64,000 nt of DNA from Trebonia sp963777905 (GTDB taxonomy: Bacteria; Actinomycetota; Actinomycetes; Streptosporangiales; Streptosporangiaceae): NCBI GenBank assembly GCA_963777905.1, contig CAVZSM010000015.1, forward strand, positions 1 through 64,000, written 5' to 3'. The notes below the pieces were generated by a model. The model saw nothing but the letters and a program-made list of their open reading frames with translations, was not told the DNA's origin and searched no databases. This document shows positions 32,648-42,187 of this stretch, piece by piece. Made by a program: the position numbers and the translations under genes. Numbering within the stretch: position 1 is the stretch's first letter; each line of letters begins with the position of its first letter.

Positions 32648-32830
32648 ATGCCATTGAGACCAGCACGCGTGGGCAGGGTCGGCGTCATCCGCGCGCCGGT
32701 CGCGAAGACCGCCGTAGTGGCCGCCGCCGTCAGAACCCGGTCCTGCGCCGGTCGCGAAGACCGCCGTGGTAGCCGCCGCCGTCACCCCGGGGAGGGTGGG
32801 TCGCCGGCGGATTTGACCTCGATCCATTGA
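32648..32830 (+). CDS. small basic partner of DUF6325 protein, altered by a 52-bp duplication (60 aa)
   Basis: ATG 32648, two bases after the DUF6325 stop. It begins MPLRPARVGRVGVIRAPVAK, like the short proteins usually found after DUF6325 genes. A 40-base segment at 32693-32732 is repeated with two changes at 32745-32784 in a frame shifted by one. Read in the other frame, the second copy gives APVAKTAVVAAAVTPGRVGR and a stop, so the ancestral protein was probably about 38 residues. The present C-terminus is likely an artefact of the duplication. Confidence 0.55.
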   Translation: MPLRPARVGRVGVIRAPVAKTAVVAAAVRTRSCAGREDRRGSRRRHPGEGGSPADLTSIH

Positions 32831-32889
32831 TCGAGGGGTCAGGCCACGACCGGCGTTAGCTCAACGACCAAGGGCAAGCGCTGGCTAGG

Positions 32890-32906
32890 TCACCCGTGGC
32901 GGATGA
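32890..32906. promoter_or_regulatory. imperfect palindrome site 4 (one mismatch)
   Basis: TCACCCGTGGCGGATGA matches the TCACCC-N5-GGGTGA pattern except for A in place of the third G of the right arm. It lies about 130 bases before the sulfatase start. Confidence 0.4.
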
Positions 32907-33036
32907 TGGCCGGCGGGATAGGTGGTTGGGACCATGACCGGGGGATGTGCGCGCGGATGACTTCGGCATTCCTCTCCAGGAACGATCACGTCCCGGTTGG
33001 GCTAGTGAACGCCCTCGGGGCAGAAGGAGTGCTGCA

Positions 33037-35394
33037 GTGAACCAGCCGTTCAGGGGCACGATCAATGTCGATATCCGGGATTCGGTGCCGGACTGGGCGC
33101 CATTCGAGCCGCCGAAGGCGCCGGACGGCGCAGCCAGCGTCGTCTACATCGTGCTCGATGACGTTGGCTTCTCGGCCATGAGCTGCTACGGGGGCCCGAT
33201 CGAGACGCCGAACATCGACCGGATCGCGAACGATGGGATCCGCTACACGCAGTGGCACACAACGGCGCTGTGCTCGCCAACCCGGTCGTGCCTTCTCACC
33301 GGCCGCAACCACACCCGCAACTCGATGGCCTGCATCACCGAGGCCGCGATCGGGTTCCCGAACGCCAGCGGCACCATCCCGCCGGAAAACGGCATGCTGC
33401 CCGAGATCCTGGGCGAACAGGGCTGGAACACCTACATGGTGGGCAAGTGGCACCTGTGCCCGACCGTGGAGATGAACGTCGCCTCGACCCGGCGCAACTG
33501 GCCATCCGGCCGCGGGTTCGAGCGCTGGTACGGGTTCCTGGGCGCCGAGACCAACCAGTGGTATCCGGACCTGGTCTACGACAACCACCCGGTGGACCAG
33601 CCGAAGTCACCGGCCGAGGGCTACCACCTGACCGAGGACATAACCGACAAGGCGCTCGAGTTCATCAAGGACGCCAAGACGGTCGCGCCGGACAAGCCGT
33701 TCTTCCTGTACTACGCGCCCGGTGCCGCGCATGCGCCGCACCACGTCTCAAAAGAATGGGCCGACAAGTTCAAGGGCCGCTTCGACATGGGGTACGAGGC
33801 GATGCGGGAGCAGACGCTGGCCCGGCAGAAGCAGATGGGCATCGTCCCAGCCGACGCCGAACTGCCGCCCATCAACCCGATCGGTACTCCCGAGACACGC
33901 AAGGGGCCCGAGGGCCAGCCATTCCCGCCGCTGGACGTCACCAGGCCGTGGGATTCGCTGTCCGCCGACGAGAAGCGGCTCTTCGCGCGGATGGCCGAGG
34001 TGTACGCGGGTTTCCTGGCACACGCCGACCACCACATCGGCCGGCTGCTCGACTACCTGGAGGAGTCCGGGCAACGCGAAAACACGATGGTGATCCTGGT
34101 GTCGGACAACGGGGCCAGCGGCGAGGGCGGCCCCGACGGATCGGTCAACGAGATGTTGTTCGCTAACGGCATCCCCGACAATATCCAGTCGAACCTGGCG
34201 ATGATCGACGAGCTCGGCGGGACAAGGACCTACAACCATTACCCCAACGGCTGGGCGATGGCCTTCAACACGCCGTTCAAGATGTGGAAGCGGTACGAGT
34301 TCAACGGCGGCACCGCCGACCCGTGCATCATCTCCTGGCCCTCGACCACGGCCGGCAAGGGCGAGATGCGCCACCAGTACCACCACGCGATCAACATGGT
34401 CCCGACCATCCTGGACACTCTGGGCGTCGAGGCTCCGGAAACCATCAAGGGCCACGTGCAGAGCCGGTTCGACGGGGTGAGCATGCGCTACAGCGTGGCT
34501 GACCCGTCGGCGCCGTCGGCCCGCAAGACCCAGTTCTACTCGATGCTCGGCTCGCGCGGGATCTGGCACGAGGGCTGGAAGGCGGTTACCACCCACCCGA
34601 CGCTCAGCGGCTGGAGCAACTTCAACGACGACACCTGGGAGCTCTACCACACCGATGTCGACCGCACCGAGGTGCACGACCTGGCCGCCGAGCACCCGGA
34701 GAAGGTCAGGGAGCTGGTCAACCTGTGGTTCGCCGAGGCCGGCCAGAACGATGCCTTCCCTCTCGATGACCGGTCCCCGCTGGAGATCATCCTGACGCCG
34801 CGGCCGCAGCTGGCCTCGCCCCGCGACCGCTACACCTACTTCCCCGACACGGCCGAGGTGCCCGAGGCGCAGGCGGTGAACATCCGCAACCGGTCCTTCA
34901 CGATCGGCGCCTTGGTCGATATCCCCGCCCCCGGCGCGGAAGGGGTCCTGTTCGCGCATGGGTCACGGTTCGGCGGGCACGCCCTGTACGTGAAGGACAA
35001 CCGGCTGCACTACGTCAACAACTTCGTCGGCATGATCGAGCAGAAGATCGACAGCACCCAGGACGTGCCCACCGGGCAGAACCTGGTCCTGTCGGCATCC
35101 TTCGAAAAGGACGGCGAGGACCCGCCGCACGTGTCGACCGGAATCCTGTCCCTGTACCACGCCGACAAGAAGGTCGGCGAGGGCCGGATCAAGACCCAGC
35201 CGGGACAGTTCATGTTCGCCGGCGAGGGCCTGTGCGTAGGCCGCGACAGCGGCGAGGCGGTCACGGACGACTACCCGAACGGATCGCCACACCGCTTTAC
35301 CGGCGGCACGATCAAGCAAGTCGCCGTCGACGTCAGCGGCGCCCCCTACGTCGATCTCGAGCGCGAGGCGCAAGCCATGCTCGCCCGAGAGTAG
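33037..35394 (+). CDS. arylsulfatase, formylglycine type (785 aa)
   Basis: GTG 33037 with AAGGAG seven bases upstream. Metal-binding start VVYIVLDDVGFSAMSCYGG; the modified cysteine is Cys79 in ALCSPTRSCLLTGRN (C-x-P-x-R), to be converted to formylglycine by an enzyme not in this window. VGKWHLCP and VSDNGASGEGG complete the sulfatase core. The long C-terminal part (about 560-785) is beta-rich, like other 780-residue actinomycete arylsulfatases. There is no signal peptide. It cleaves sulfate esters; the substrate is unknown. Confidence 0.92.
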   Translation: MNQPFRGTINVDIRDSVPDWAPFEPPKAPDGAASVVYIVLDDVGFSAMSCYGGPIETPNIDRIANDGIRYTQWHTTALCSPTRSCLLTGRNHTRNSMACITEAAIGFPNASGTIPPENGMLPEILGEQGWNTYMVGKWHLCPTVEMNVASTRRNWPSGRGFERWYGFLGAETNQWYPDLVYDNHPVDQPKSPAEGYHLTEDITDKALEFIKDAKTVAPDKPFFLYYAPGAAHAPHHVSKEWADKFKGRFDMGYEAMREQTLARQKQMGIVPADAELPPINPIGTPETRKGPEGQPFPPLDVTRPWDSLSADEKRLFARMAEVYAGFLAHADHHIGRLLDYLEESGQRENTMVILVSDNGASGEGGPDGSVNEMLFANGIPDNIQSNLAMIDELGGTRTYNHYPNGWAMAFNTPFKMWKRYEFNGGTADPCIISWPSTTAGKGEMRHQYHHAINMVPTILDTLGVEAPETIKGHVQSRFDGVSMRYSVADPSAPSARKTQFYSMLGSRGIWHEGWKAVTTHPTLSGWSNFNDDTWELYHTDVDRTEVHDLAAEHPEKVRELVNLWFAEAGQNDAFPLDDRSPLEIILTPRPQLASPRDRYTYFPDTAEVPEAQAVNIRNRSFTIGALVDIPAPGAEGVLFAHGSRFGGHALYVKDNRLHYVNNFVGMIEQKIDSTQDVPTGQNLVLSASFEKDGEDPPHVSTGILSLYHADKKVGEGRIKTQPGQFMFAGEGLCVGRDSGEAVTDDYPNGSPHRFTGGTIKQVAVDVSGAPYVDLEREAQAMLARE

Positions 35395-35418
35395 CGGCGG
35401 GTGTGCGGAAGAGCGGTC

Positions 35419-37671
35419 CTACCCATCCAGCAGCCCCAGCTCGCGGGACCGCGTGACCGCCTGGTTACGTGACGAGGCGCCCAGCTTCCGGTAGAGAGAC
35501 ATCGCCTCGGACTTGACGGTGTGACGGGACAGGAACATCTCCTCAGCGATCTCCCGGAACGACAGATGGGTCGGGAGCATTGGCAGCAGGCGGAGCTCGG
35601 CGGCCGTCAGGGCCGTGACGCCCGGGGCGAACGAACTGCGGGCATAGGACAGCTCCACCCGGAGGTCGGCGGCCTGCCCGGCGAAGATACCCAGGCCGGG
35701 GCGCCGGGTGAGTACCTCGGTCGCCTCCCGAAGGAGGATCCGCGCCGCCACGATGTCGGACAGTGCAAGGTAGCACCTGGCGAGCTCGATCCTGGCCTGG
35801 ACGGCCAGGTGCGGCACAGCGTAGGTCAGGGCCGGCCGAAGGCGCTGCGCCCTGGTCAGCTCCGCCAGGGCACGCGGCCGGTCGGCCTCGTGCAGTGCTA
35901 TCCGGGCGGCCACCGCATGCACGATCGTGATGGGAGGATAGTCCGCCAAGTTGGCCTCACGGGCCAGCGACCGGGCCTGGGAAAGGTGCCGCTCGGCTGC
36001 CTCCCAATCCCCCCGGGCGATCGCCAGCAGCGACCGTTGCGCTAGCGCTACGCAGACACCGACGGCTGGGCCGCCAGGATGACCTCCGGAGGCCACGTCC
36101 TCGAAGAGGACATCGGCCCGGCCAGTATCACCGGCCATCAGATACGCCATCCCCAGGTACAACGTCACCGAGTTCCACCAGAAACTGCCCGCGGCCATCG
36201 TCCCGGCAGCGAGTTCCGCGTCGGCCCGCATCTGCTCAGCGCCGTCGCGGCACATCAGCGCCCGCATCAGCGCCAGCCACGGCTGGATCGAGGCGCTCCC
36301 GTCCGGCAAGCTGGCCACGGCGGCTGCCCGCTCGGCGGCCTCGGCCCAGCTTTCGGCCTCACCCGGCTTCCCGGTCAAGGCGGAGATCATCGCGGCCAAG
36401 ACGGCGGCCGCCGGCTGATTCGCGGCAGCCCCGTGGTCTTTGAGCCACCCGAACCACCGCTCGGCGGTGGCGACCCGGCCCTGCTGGTAGGCGGCAAACG
36501 CCAGCGTGCCGACCAGGCGGCCCGCCGCATCTGCCTCGCCGGCCTTCATCCAGTGCCCCAGTGCCTCGACGGGTTCCCCGTTGCGCTCGTACCACCGCGC
36601 GGCCCGCCGGTGCAGGACGGGGACCAGGCCGGGCTCGAGGCGTTGCAGCTCCGCCAGGAGCATGTCGCGGAACAGGTGATGGTAGCGGTACCACTGCCCC
36701 CGCCGGTCCAGCGGCACCAGCAGCAAGTTCGACCGCTCCAGCCTGGCCAGGACTCCGGCGGACCCATCCGCCTCGAGCACCGCATCGCACAGCGGCCCGC
36801 ACATCCGCTCCAGCACGGCGGTCTGGGTAAGGAACACCCGGTTGCGGTGGGAGATCCGGGCCAGGAACTCCGCCTCCACGTACTCGCTCACCAGCCAGTC
36901 ATCCCCGCCGAAAGACGCCGCGCCCGCCAGCCGGCCACCCTCCCGCAGGTACAGCGCCGCCAGGTACAAACCGACCGGCCATCCCTCGGTCCGCCGGTGA
37001 AGTTCCGCCACGTCGTCCTCGCCGACCACGACGTCCGCGCCGCGCAGCAGCAACGACGCCTCGTCGCGGTCAAGCGACAAATCGCCGGGGCCGATCTCCA
37101 GAATCCTTCCCTCGGCCCGCAGCCGAGCCAGTCGCAGCGGAGGCTGAAACCGCCCGGCCATCGCCAGCCGGGAGCCGCCAGGGACATGATCGGCCAGCAC
37201 CGACAGCGCGGCCTGGCATTCCCGGTTGCGCAGCGCGTGCACGTCGTCCAGGATCAGCGCGACCCGCGCGGTCATTGAGGAGAACGCCGCCCCGAGCCGT
37301 GGGACGATCGCGCCGGGCACCGAGCTCCCCGGTGAGGCGAGCACATCGAAGACTCGCTCGTCGATCGGCTCGACCGCATTGAGCGCCTCCGCGACGTAGG
37401 TGAGCAGGACCTTCGGATCGTTGTCCCGTTCGTCGACCGATACCCAGGCGAACGACTGGCCGTTACGCTCGGCCCACTGCGACAAGACCGTCGTCTTGCC
37501 GTAACCCGGCGGCGCTACCAGCGACACGACCGGACGCCCATCACCTTGCGCTAGCCGTTCGATCAGTGACGAACGATGCACCGTCCCCTGCCGCACCAGA
37601 GGCCTGCGGAGCTTTGACCCGACTAGATCGAACACCCCCCGGGCGGGCTGGACCGGGAGCGGGGATGTCAT
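35419..37671 (-). CDS. LuxR-family LAL/MalT-type ATP-binding regulator 1 (750 aa)
   Basis: Walker A APPGYGKT (residues 53-60), Walker B-like VALILDDVHAL, then ATPase sensor region, a long TPR-like helical domain (about 350-680) and a C-terminal LuxR HTH (THLSFREIAEEMFLSRHTVK followed by SEAMSLYRKLGASSRNQAV). This is the MalT layout: an inducer-gated STAND ATPase activator. Start ATG 37671 is preferred; GTG 37698 adds nine residues. It converges with the sulfatase gene and does not share an operon. Confidence 0.9.
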   Translation of the reverse strand: MTSPLPVQPARGVFDLVGSKLRRPLVRQGTVHRSSLIERLAQGDGRPVVSLVAPPGYGKTTVLSQWAERNGQSFAWVSVDERDNDPKVLLTYVAEALNAVEPIDERVFDVLASPGSSVPGAIVPRLGAAFSSMTARVALILDDVHALRNRECQAALSVLADHVPGGSRLAMAGRFQPPLRLARLRAEGRILEIGPGDLSLDRDEASLLLRGADVVVGEDDVAELHRRTEGWPVGLYLAALYLREGGRLAGAASFGGDDWLVSEYVEAEFLARISHRNRVFLTQTAVLERMCGPLCDAVLEADGSAGVLARLERSNLLLVPLDRRGQWYRYHHLFRDMLLAELQRLEPGLVPVLHRRAARWYERNGEPVEALGHWMKAGEADAAGRLVGTLAFAAYQQGRVATAERWFGWLKDHGAAANQPAAAVLAAMISALTGKPGEAESWAEAAERAAAVASLPDGSASIQPWLALMRALMCRDGAEQMRADAELAAGTMAAGSFWWNSVTLYLGMAYLMAGDTGRADVLFEDVASGGHPGGPAVGVCVALAQRSLLAIARGDWEAAERHLSQARSLAREANLADYPPITIVHAVAARIALHEADRPRALAELTRAQRLRPALTYAVPHLAVQARIELARCYLALSDIVAARILLREATEVLTRRPGLGIFAGQAADLRVELSYARSSFAPGVTALTAAELRLLPMLPTHLSFREIAEEMFLSRHTVKSEAMSLYRKLGASSRNQAVTRSRELGLLDG

Positions 37672-38017
37672 GACGGCCTTGGGCTCGACGCGAGCCACGA
37701 GTGACGGCGGCTATGCAGTCGCGGTGCAGAGACAGCGGCCCCAGGTCCGGTATCAGCCACGGTGTCATCGCGACGACCGCTCACTCAACTCACCGCCAGG
37801 CGGTAGGAAGTACCTGACGCCACCGGGGTCTTGAGCAGCGACGCGACTTACCACAGACGATAACACGTGGGGCTGTACAGGACACATGTGGCGGAGTCCG
37901 CCCGTGCGGGACGAACGCGCCATGACTACGTGAACCAGGCATGTCCGGTCACCCAGCACAAATCATCCTTGGGTTCGAGCCCCACCCGCCCCACTGGTTG
38001 CTGCCCCTGACTTGGGG
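37672..38017. other. intergenic region with a tRNA 3'-end remnant
   Basis: No gene is seen. GGTTCGAGCCCCACCCGCCC at about 37973-37992 followed by CACT repeats the T-loop and acceptor 3' strand of the tRNA at 1200 with small changes. No 5' half is present, so it is another att-like scar. CCGCC-A-GGCGG around 37795 is a short palindrome upstream of the LAL gene. Confidence 0.45.
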
Positions 38018-40612
38018 TTAAACGGTGGTCAGGCCGAGCTTGGCGGCCTGGTCCGCGGCGGCCCTGCGGTTGGACACGCCGAGTTTCCCGAGCACGGCCG
38101 AGACGTGGTGGCTGGCCGTCTTGGCGGAGATGAACAGCTCCGCGGCGATCTCGGCGTCGGTGCGCCCGGCGCAGATCAGGGCGAGCACCTCACGCTCGCG
38201 CCGGGTCAGGCCGGCCGGGTCGCGGCGCGTGGCGGCCCGCTGCCCCACCGGGATCGACCGGATCCCGAGCCGGCGCATGGTGCGGCGGACGAGCCTGGCG
38301 GTGGCGACCGCGCCGAGGTCCTGGCAGACATCCAGGGCCTGGCGCAGCGCTTCTTCCTCGCCGGAGGAGAGGAGCACCAGCGCCGCGTCGTACGGGCACC
38401 CGAGGTCGTCGTGCGCCTTGGCCGCGCCGCGCCAGTCCCCATCCAGTTCCATCCGGTACGGAGCCGCGATCTCGCCGGCCGGAATCGGCGACCTGCCGGT
38501 CCGGCGGATCCAGACGGCCGCCTCGCCGCGCAGCCAGGGGTAGGTGCCGTCCGCCGCGAGGCCCGCGAGGACGGCGTCCCGGTGCGCGGCGGCGAGGTCG
38601 CCCGCCAGCCAGTGCGCCTCGGCGCGGCTCAGCCGCATCGGCACGACGTACTCCGGATCGCCGGTGCCGTCGGCCGCCGCCATTGCCTGGTCCAGGTACG
38701 GCCACGCGCCCGCCGCGCCGCGGCGCGTCAGGATCCGGCCGAGCGTCCCCTGCGGGATCATCCTGTTGACCGGCGAGGAGACGGTCATGGCCAGCCCGAC
38801 CTGGGCGAGCGCGACCGCCTCGTCCCACCGCCCGAGTCGGTCGAGCGTGCTCGTCCGCACCCCGTGCAGGCAGGTCAGGTAGACGCCGAGGTCGTGTTCC
38901 TGGCAGTGGGCAACCCCGGCGAGATAGTGGGGCTCAGACGCGGCGTAGCGGTGCTCGGCACAGTTGACTTCGTGGAGGTTGGTGTAGATGTGCCCCGCTT
39001 CGTAGGCCAGGCCGTGCGACAGCGTGATGTCAAGCGCCTGGTGCAGCGGCGGTTCCCAGTCCTCCCCGAGGGCCACGCCCGCCCATGCCTGCAAGTTGAG
39101 CGTGTTAGCCTGCACGCCGAATGCTCCGAGCGAGGCGGCTAGGGTTTCCGCCCGCCTGGCAAGCGCCATCGTCTCGGCGAACCGTGCCTGACGAGCCAAA
39201 TCGGCCGCGACGCTGGCGTAGGCCCTGGCCAGCTCCGCCGACGGGCCGAGCGGCTCGAGCACCCGCACCGCCGCTTCTGAGGCGTTGCTCGCCTCCCTGC
39301 CCCGGCACAGCCGCCAAAAAGTGGAGGACAGCCTGCACAAGACGTCGCCTTCGCGCAGCGGGTCGCCTGCCGCGCGCCATAGTGACAGGGCGCGTTCGTA
39401 GGCGGCCGCCGCGGCGTCCCAGCTGTCGATCACCGACAGCTCGCTGGCCAGGGCGTAGTACTTGTCGGCCAGGACGGCGGGCGGTTCGCCGTGCGCGACG
39501 CGCAGCGCCCGCTCGAATTGCGCGGCCGCCTCCTGGTGCGACCCGAGCTCAGCGGCGTGCCGCCCGGCGAGCGTGGCGTGCTCTAGTGTGGCCGGATCAT
39601 CGCCGGCCGCCTCGGCGTGGAAGGCGAGCCTGGCGTGGTCCGTGCTGCCCGCGGCCAGCAGCGCGGCCAGCAGCCGAGCGTGGATGGCCGGCTGCCGGTG
39701 CGCGGGGATCTCCTGCGCCACCGCGCGGCGGGCGATCTCGTGCCGGAATCGCAGCACCGCGCCGTCAGCGGTGAGCAGCCCGCGGTCGACAAGCTCATCC
39801 ACCGTCGACGGCGGGCAGTCGGCGGCCTGCTCCAGCAGCCACGGCTCGACGACGGACCCGATCAGCGCGGCGGCGTGCAGCACGTCGCGTGCGCCAGGCC
39901 CGAGCCCCGCGACGCGCGCGAGCACCGCGTCAACGGCCGACCTGGGCACCTGGTCCAGCCCGGTGCGCAGCGTCTCTGTCACGTAGAAGGCGTTGCCGCC
40001 GGTGACCCGGTACAGTTCGGCGGCGTCCAGACCGCTGCCGGCCGATAGCGCCGCGACGGCCGCCGCGGACAGCGGCGCCAGGTCCACCCGCCGCGTGCAC
40101 CGCTGCACCGCGAGGTCCCCGAGCGCCGTCCGCAGCGGATAGCTGGCCGCTAGCTCATCGTCCCGGTACGTCGCGACGAGCAGCACCGGCAGCGAGCCGA
40201 TCCGCCTGGCGAGGAACCGCAGCAGGTCAAGTGTGGCCTCGTCGGCCCAGTGGATGTCCTCGACGACGACGGCGCGCAGCCCGCCTGGTGCGCCGAGCTC
40301 GCCGAGCAGCAGCGCGAACAGTTCCTCCCGCGCGGCCGATGCGTCGAAGCGCCCGGCTAGCTCCGCCGGCTCGCCGCCGAGCTGGCCGGCGATGTCAAGA
40401 AAGGCTCCGAGCGGCCGCGGCGTGAACAGCCCGTCGCACGCCCCCAGGTAACACCGCGTGCCGGTCAGGCCGGCGGTGAACCGTTCGACGAGCGCGGACT
40501 TGCCCACCCCGGCCTCGCCCGCGACAAGCACCAGCCGCCCCTGACCGAGTCGCGCCTCGTCGCCGCAGGCGGCCAGGGACGCCAGCGGCTCTTCACGCTC
40601 AAGCAGGGCCAT
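38018..40612 (-). CDS. LuxR-family ATP-binding regulator 2 (AAA/LAL type, 864 aa)
   Basis: Walker A GEAGVGKS at residues 32-39 and Walker B AVVVEDIHWADEATLDLLRF are near the N-terminus. A large helical middle region and a C-terminal HTH (GLTRREREVLALICAGRTDA then EIAAELFISAKTASHHVSAV) follow. ATG 40612 starts at the expected MALLEREEPLASL motif. Such regulators often control nearby catabolic or secondary-metabolism genes; no clear target neighbour. Confidence 0.9.
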   Translation of the reverse strand: MALLEREEPLASLAACGDEARLGQGRLVLVAGEAGVGKSALVERFTAGLTGTRCYLGACDGLFTPRPLGAFLDIAGQLGGEPAELAGRFDASAAREELFALLLGELGAPGGLRAVVVEDIHWADEATLDLLRFLARRIGSLPVLLVATYRDDELAASYPLRTALGDLAVQRCTRRVDLAPLSAAAVAALSAGSGLDAAELYRVTGGNAFYVTETLRTGLDQVPRSAVDAVLARVAGLGPGARDVLHAAALIGSVVEPWLLEQAADCPPSTVDELVDRGLLTADGAVLRFRHEIARRAVAQEIPAHRQPAIHARLLAALLAAGSTDHARLAFHAEAAGDDPATLEHATLAGRHAAELGSHQEAAAQFERALRVAHGEPPAVLADKYYALASELSVIDSWDAAAAAYERALSLWRAAGDPLREGDVLCRLSSTFWRLCRGREASNASEAAVRVLEPLGPSAELARAYASVAADLARQARFAETMALARRAETLAASLGAFGVQANTLNLQAWAGVALGEDWEPPLHQALDITLSHGLAYEAGHIYTNLHEVNCAEHRYAASEPHYLAGVAHCQEHDLGVYLTCLHGVRTSTLDRLGRWDEAVALAQVGLAMTVSSPVNRMIPQGTLGRILTRRGAAGAWPYLDQAMAAADGTGDPEYVVPMRLSRAEAHWLAGDLAAAHRDAVLAGLAADGTYPWLRGEAAVWIRRTGRSPIPAGEIAAPYRMELDGDWRGAAKAHDDLGCPYDAALVLLSSGEEEALRQALDVCQDLGAVATARLVRRTMRRLGIRSIPVGQRAATRRDPAGLTRREREVLALICAGRTDAEIAAELFISAKTASHHVSAVLGKLGVSNRRAAADQAAKLGLTTV

Positions 40613-40685
40613 AACACCTAGTGTCGGCTATAGACCGCCCGGCGGGCAATCGCGGGTCCTGCCGGGGAAGCCAGAAAGCCGAAGG

Positions 40686-41417
40686 TCAGAGCGGCAGCGG
40701 ATGGCTGAGTACGCCGCGGGCCTGCTGACGGCCGGCGAGCGTGCGGACGAAATCGGTGGCGTCGATCCCGACATGCTCGCCACCGTGGCCCTGGCTGAAG
40801 GTCCCGCCGGCCGGGCCGTCTAGCACGAGCTCGAACGGCTCACCGTGGAGCGCGGCCCATTCGGCGACGATATCGGCGACCAGCCGGCCGTCGTGGTCTG
40901 GCTTCAGGTCCATCGGCCTGCCGGTCGCGTGGCAGATGTCGATGCGGTGGCACCAGACATCGCGGGTGAACCCCACGTCGAGCAGGTACTTGAGCGGCCT
41001 CCAGCCGATCGGCGGGCCGAACGGCAGCGGCACGTACCGCATCGGAGGCGGGGTGCCCCACCGGCCCTTGACCGCCTTCGGGCCTGCCTCCTTCAGCCGG
41101 CTGGCCAGCTCCGCGTTGGAGAGATGGACGCGATCGCGGATCTGCTGCTCGTTCAGGCCGTCAACCCAGTGATGTGAGTCGATCTGCTTGTTCAGCGGCA
41201 GCCCCCGGCGCAGCTGATGCGCGAACTCCCCAACCGAGGCCTGCGCCTCGGCCGATCCGAGCACGTGCAGGCCGATCTTGCGGACGTCCCAGGCGGTGCA
41301 GTCGGTGGGCATCGCCCACTCGTCCGGGGTGAGCGCGGCGGTCAGTTCCGCGAAGCGCTGGAATTCGTCTTCGGCGAGGCGGCGCGCCTCGGGGCGGTCG
41401 ATGCGGTCAGCGGTCAT
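40686..41417 (-). CDS. maleylpyruvate-isomerase-family mycothiol-dependent enzyme (243 aa)
   Basis: DinB-like four-helix N-terminus: AELTAALTPDEWAMPTDCTA and WDVRKIGLHVLGSAEAQ contain the WD-x5-H pattern. RDVWCHRIDICHATGRP supplies further metal-site histidines. A C-terminal SCP2-like part (FELVLDGPAGGTFSQG) follows. The family uses mycothiol for isomerisation or thiol transfer. GGGGAG precedes ATG 41417. It overlaps the TetR gene by 11 bases, so it is co-transcribed with and probably controlled by that regulator. Confidence 0.87.
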   Translation of the reverse strand: MTADRIDRPEARRLAEDEFQRFAELTAALTPDEWAMPTDCTAWDVRKIGLHVLGSAEAQASVGEFAHQLRRGLPLNKQIDSHHWVDGLNEQQIRDRVHLSNAELASRLKEAGPKAVKGRWGTPPPMRYVPLPFGPPIGWRPLKYLLDVGFTRDVWCHRIDICHATGRPMDLKPDHDGRLVADIVAEWAALHGEPFELVLDGPAGGTFSQGHGGEHVGIDATDFVRTLAGRQQARGVLSHPLPL

Positions 41418-41997
41418 TGGTTGCTCCCCGTGCGAGGGCGTCGTCGACCAGCAGGTCGACGAGACGGTTGAGGTGGCGAAGCCAGCGGTTGCCGCCGGGA
41501 TCGTTGCTGATCTGCGCGTCGGTGAGACCGGCGGTGACGGCGACGATGCAGTCGATGTCGCCTTGCTCTGTCACCCCGGTGGCTCGCATCAGCGTGTCCA
41601 GGCCGCCCAGCACCTCCTCAGCCAGCGCGTACGACTCCGGCGAGGGCGTGAAGCCGGGGATGGGCCGCTGGAACAGCAGCTGGGAGCGGGCGGTGTCCTC
41701 GCACGCGAATGTCGCGAAGGCGGCCAGCCACTGCTTGAGGGCAGCACGGGGTTCCCTGGAGAACGTCACGGCGTCCAGCTGCTCCATGAGCTGCCGGTTG
41801 CCGTCGGCGAACATCGCGTCGTACAGGGCGTTCTTCGAGTCGAAGTACTCGTACAGCGACGGCTGGCGCATCCCGACCTCTCGCGCCAGGGCGTGCAGCG
41901 AGACACCGCCGATCCCGTGCTCCTTGGCTAGCGTCCAGGCGCACGCCACGATCCCCGCCATCCTCGCCTCACGGCGCTTCGCGACCGCGTTCGCCAT
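41407..41997 (-). CDS. TetR-family transcriptional regulator (196 aa)
   Basis: N-terminal HTH VSLHALAREVGMRQPSLYEY followed by FDSKNALYDAMF (about 35-65) and a C-terminal WHG-like ligand domain. ATG 41997 or GTG 42000. The gene precedes and overlaps the mycothiol enzyme. The paired 15-bp palindromes at 42071-42107 are its likely autoregulatory operator. Confidence 0.9.
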   Translation of the reverse strand: MANAVAKRREARMAGIVACAWTLAKEHGIGGVSLHALAREVGMRQPSLYEYFDSKNALYDAMFADGNRQLMEQLDAVTFSREPRAALKQWLAAFATFACEDTARSQLLFQRPIPGFTPSPESYALAEEVLGGLDTLMRATGVTEQGDIDCIVAVTAGLTDAQISNDPGGNRWLRHLNRLVDLLVDDALARGATNDR

Positions 41998-42070
41998 CAC
42001 GAACCGATCAGCTCGGGCCGGGGGCGCTGGTCATGTAGATCGGTCCCATCGGATCCTTCCCCTGCGTTTG

Positions 42071-42107
42071 CCTATCGCCGATAGGAGATTAACCTATCGC
42101 CGATAGG
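42071..42107. promoter_or_regulatory. duplicated TetR-type operator CCTATCGCCGATAGG
   Basis: The perfect palindrome CCTATCG-C-CGATAGG occurs at 42071-42085 and again at 42093-42107, 22 bases apart centre to centre (two helical turns). It is in the gap between the TetR gene (leftward, start 41997) and a LAL regulator (rightward, start 42188). Two dimers could bind on one face and control both. Confidence 0.8.
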
Positions 42108-42187
42108 GAGTCAAGGGGTTGGCATACGCCTAGCTGGACCCCCGGTTCCTGGTTATCCTCGTCCTGACCAGGAGGGGGGACGCCGCC

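Noticed and set aside
33748..34959. 403-codon minus-strand frame opposite the sulfatase
   Set aside because: Codon-position shadow of a high-GC gene; no motif or start signal.
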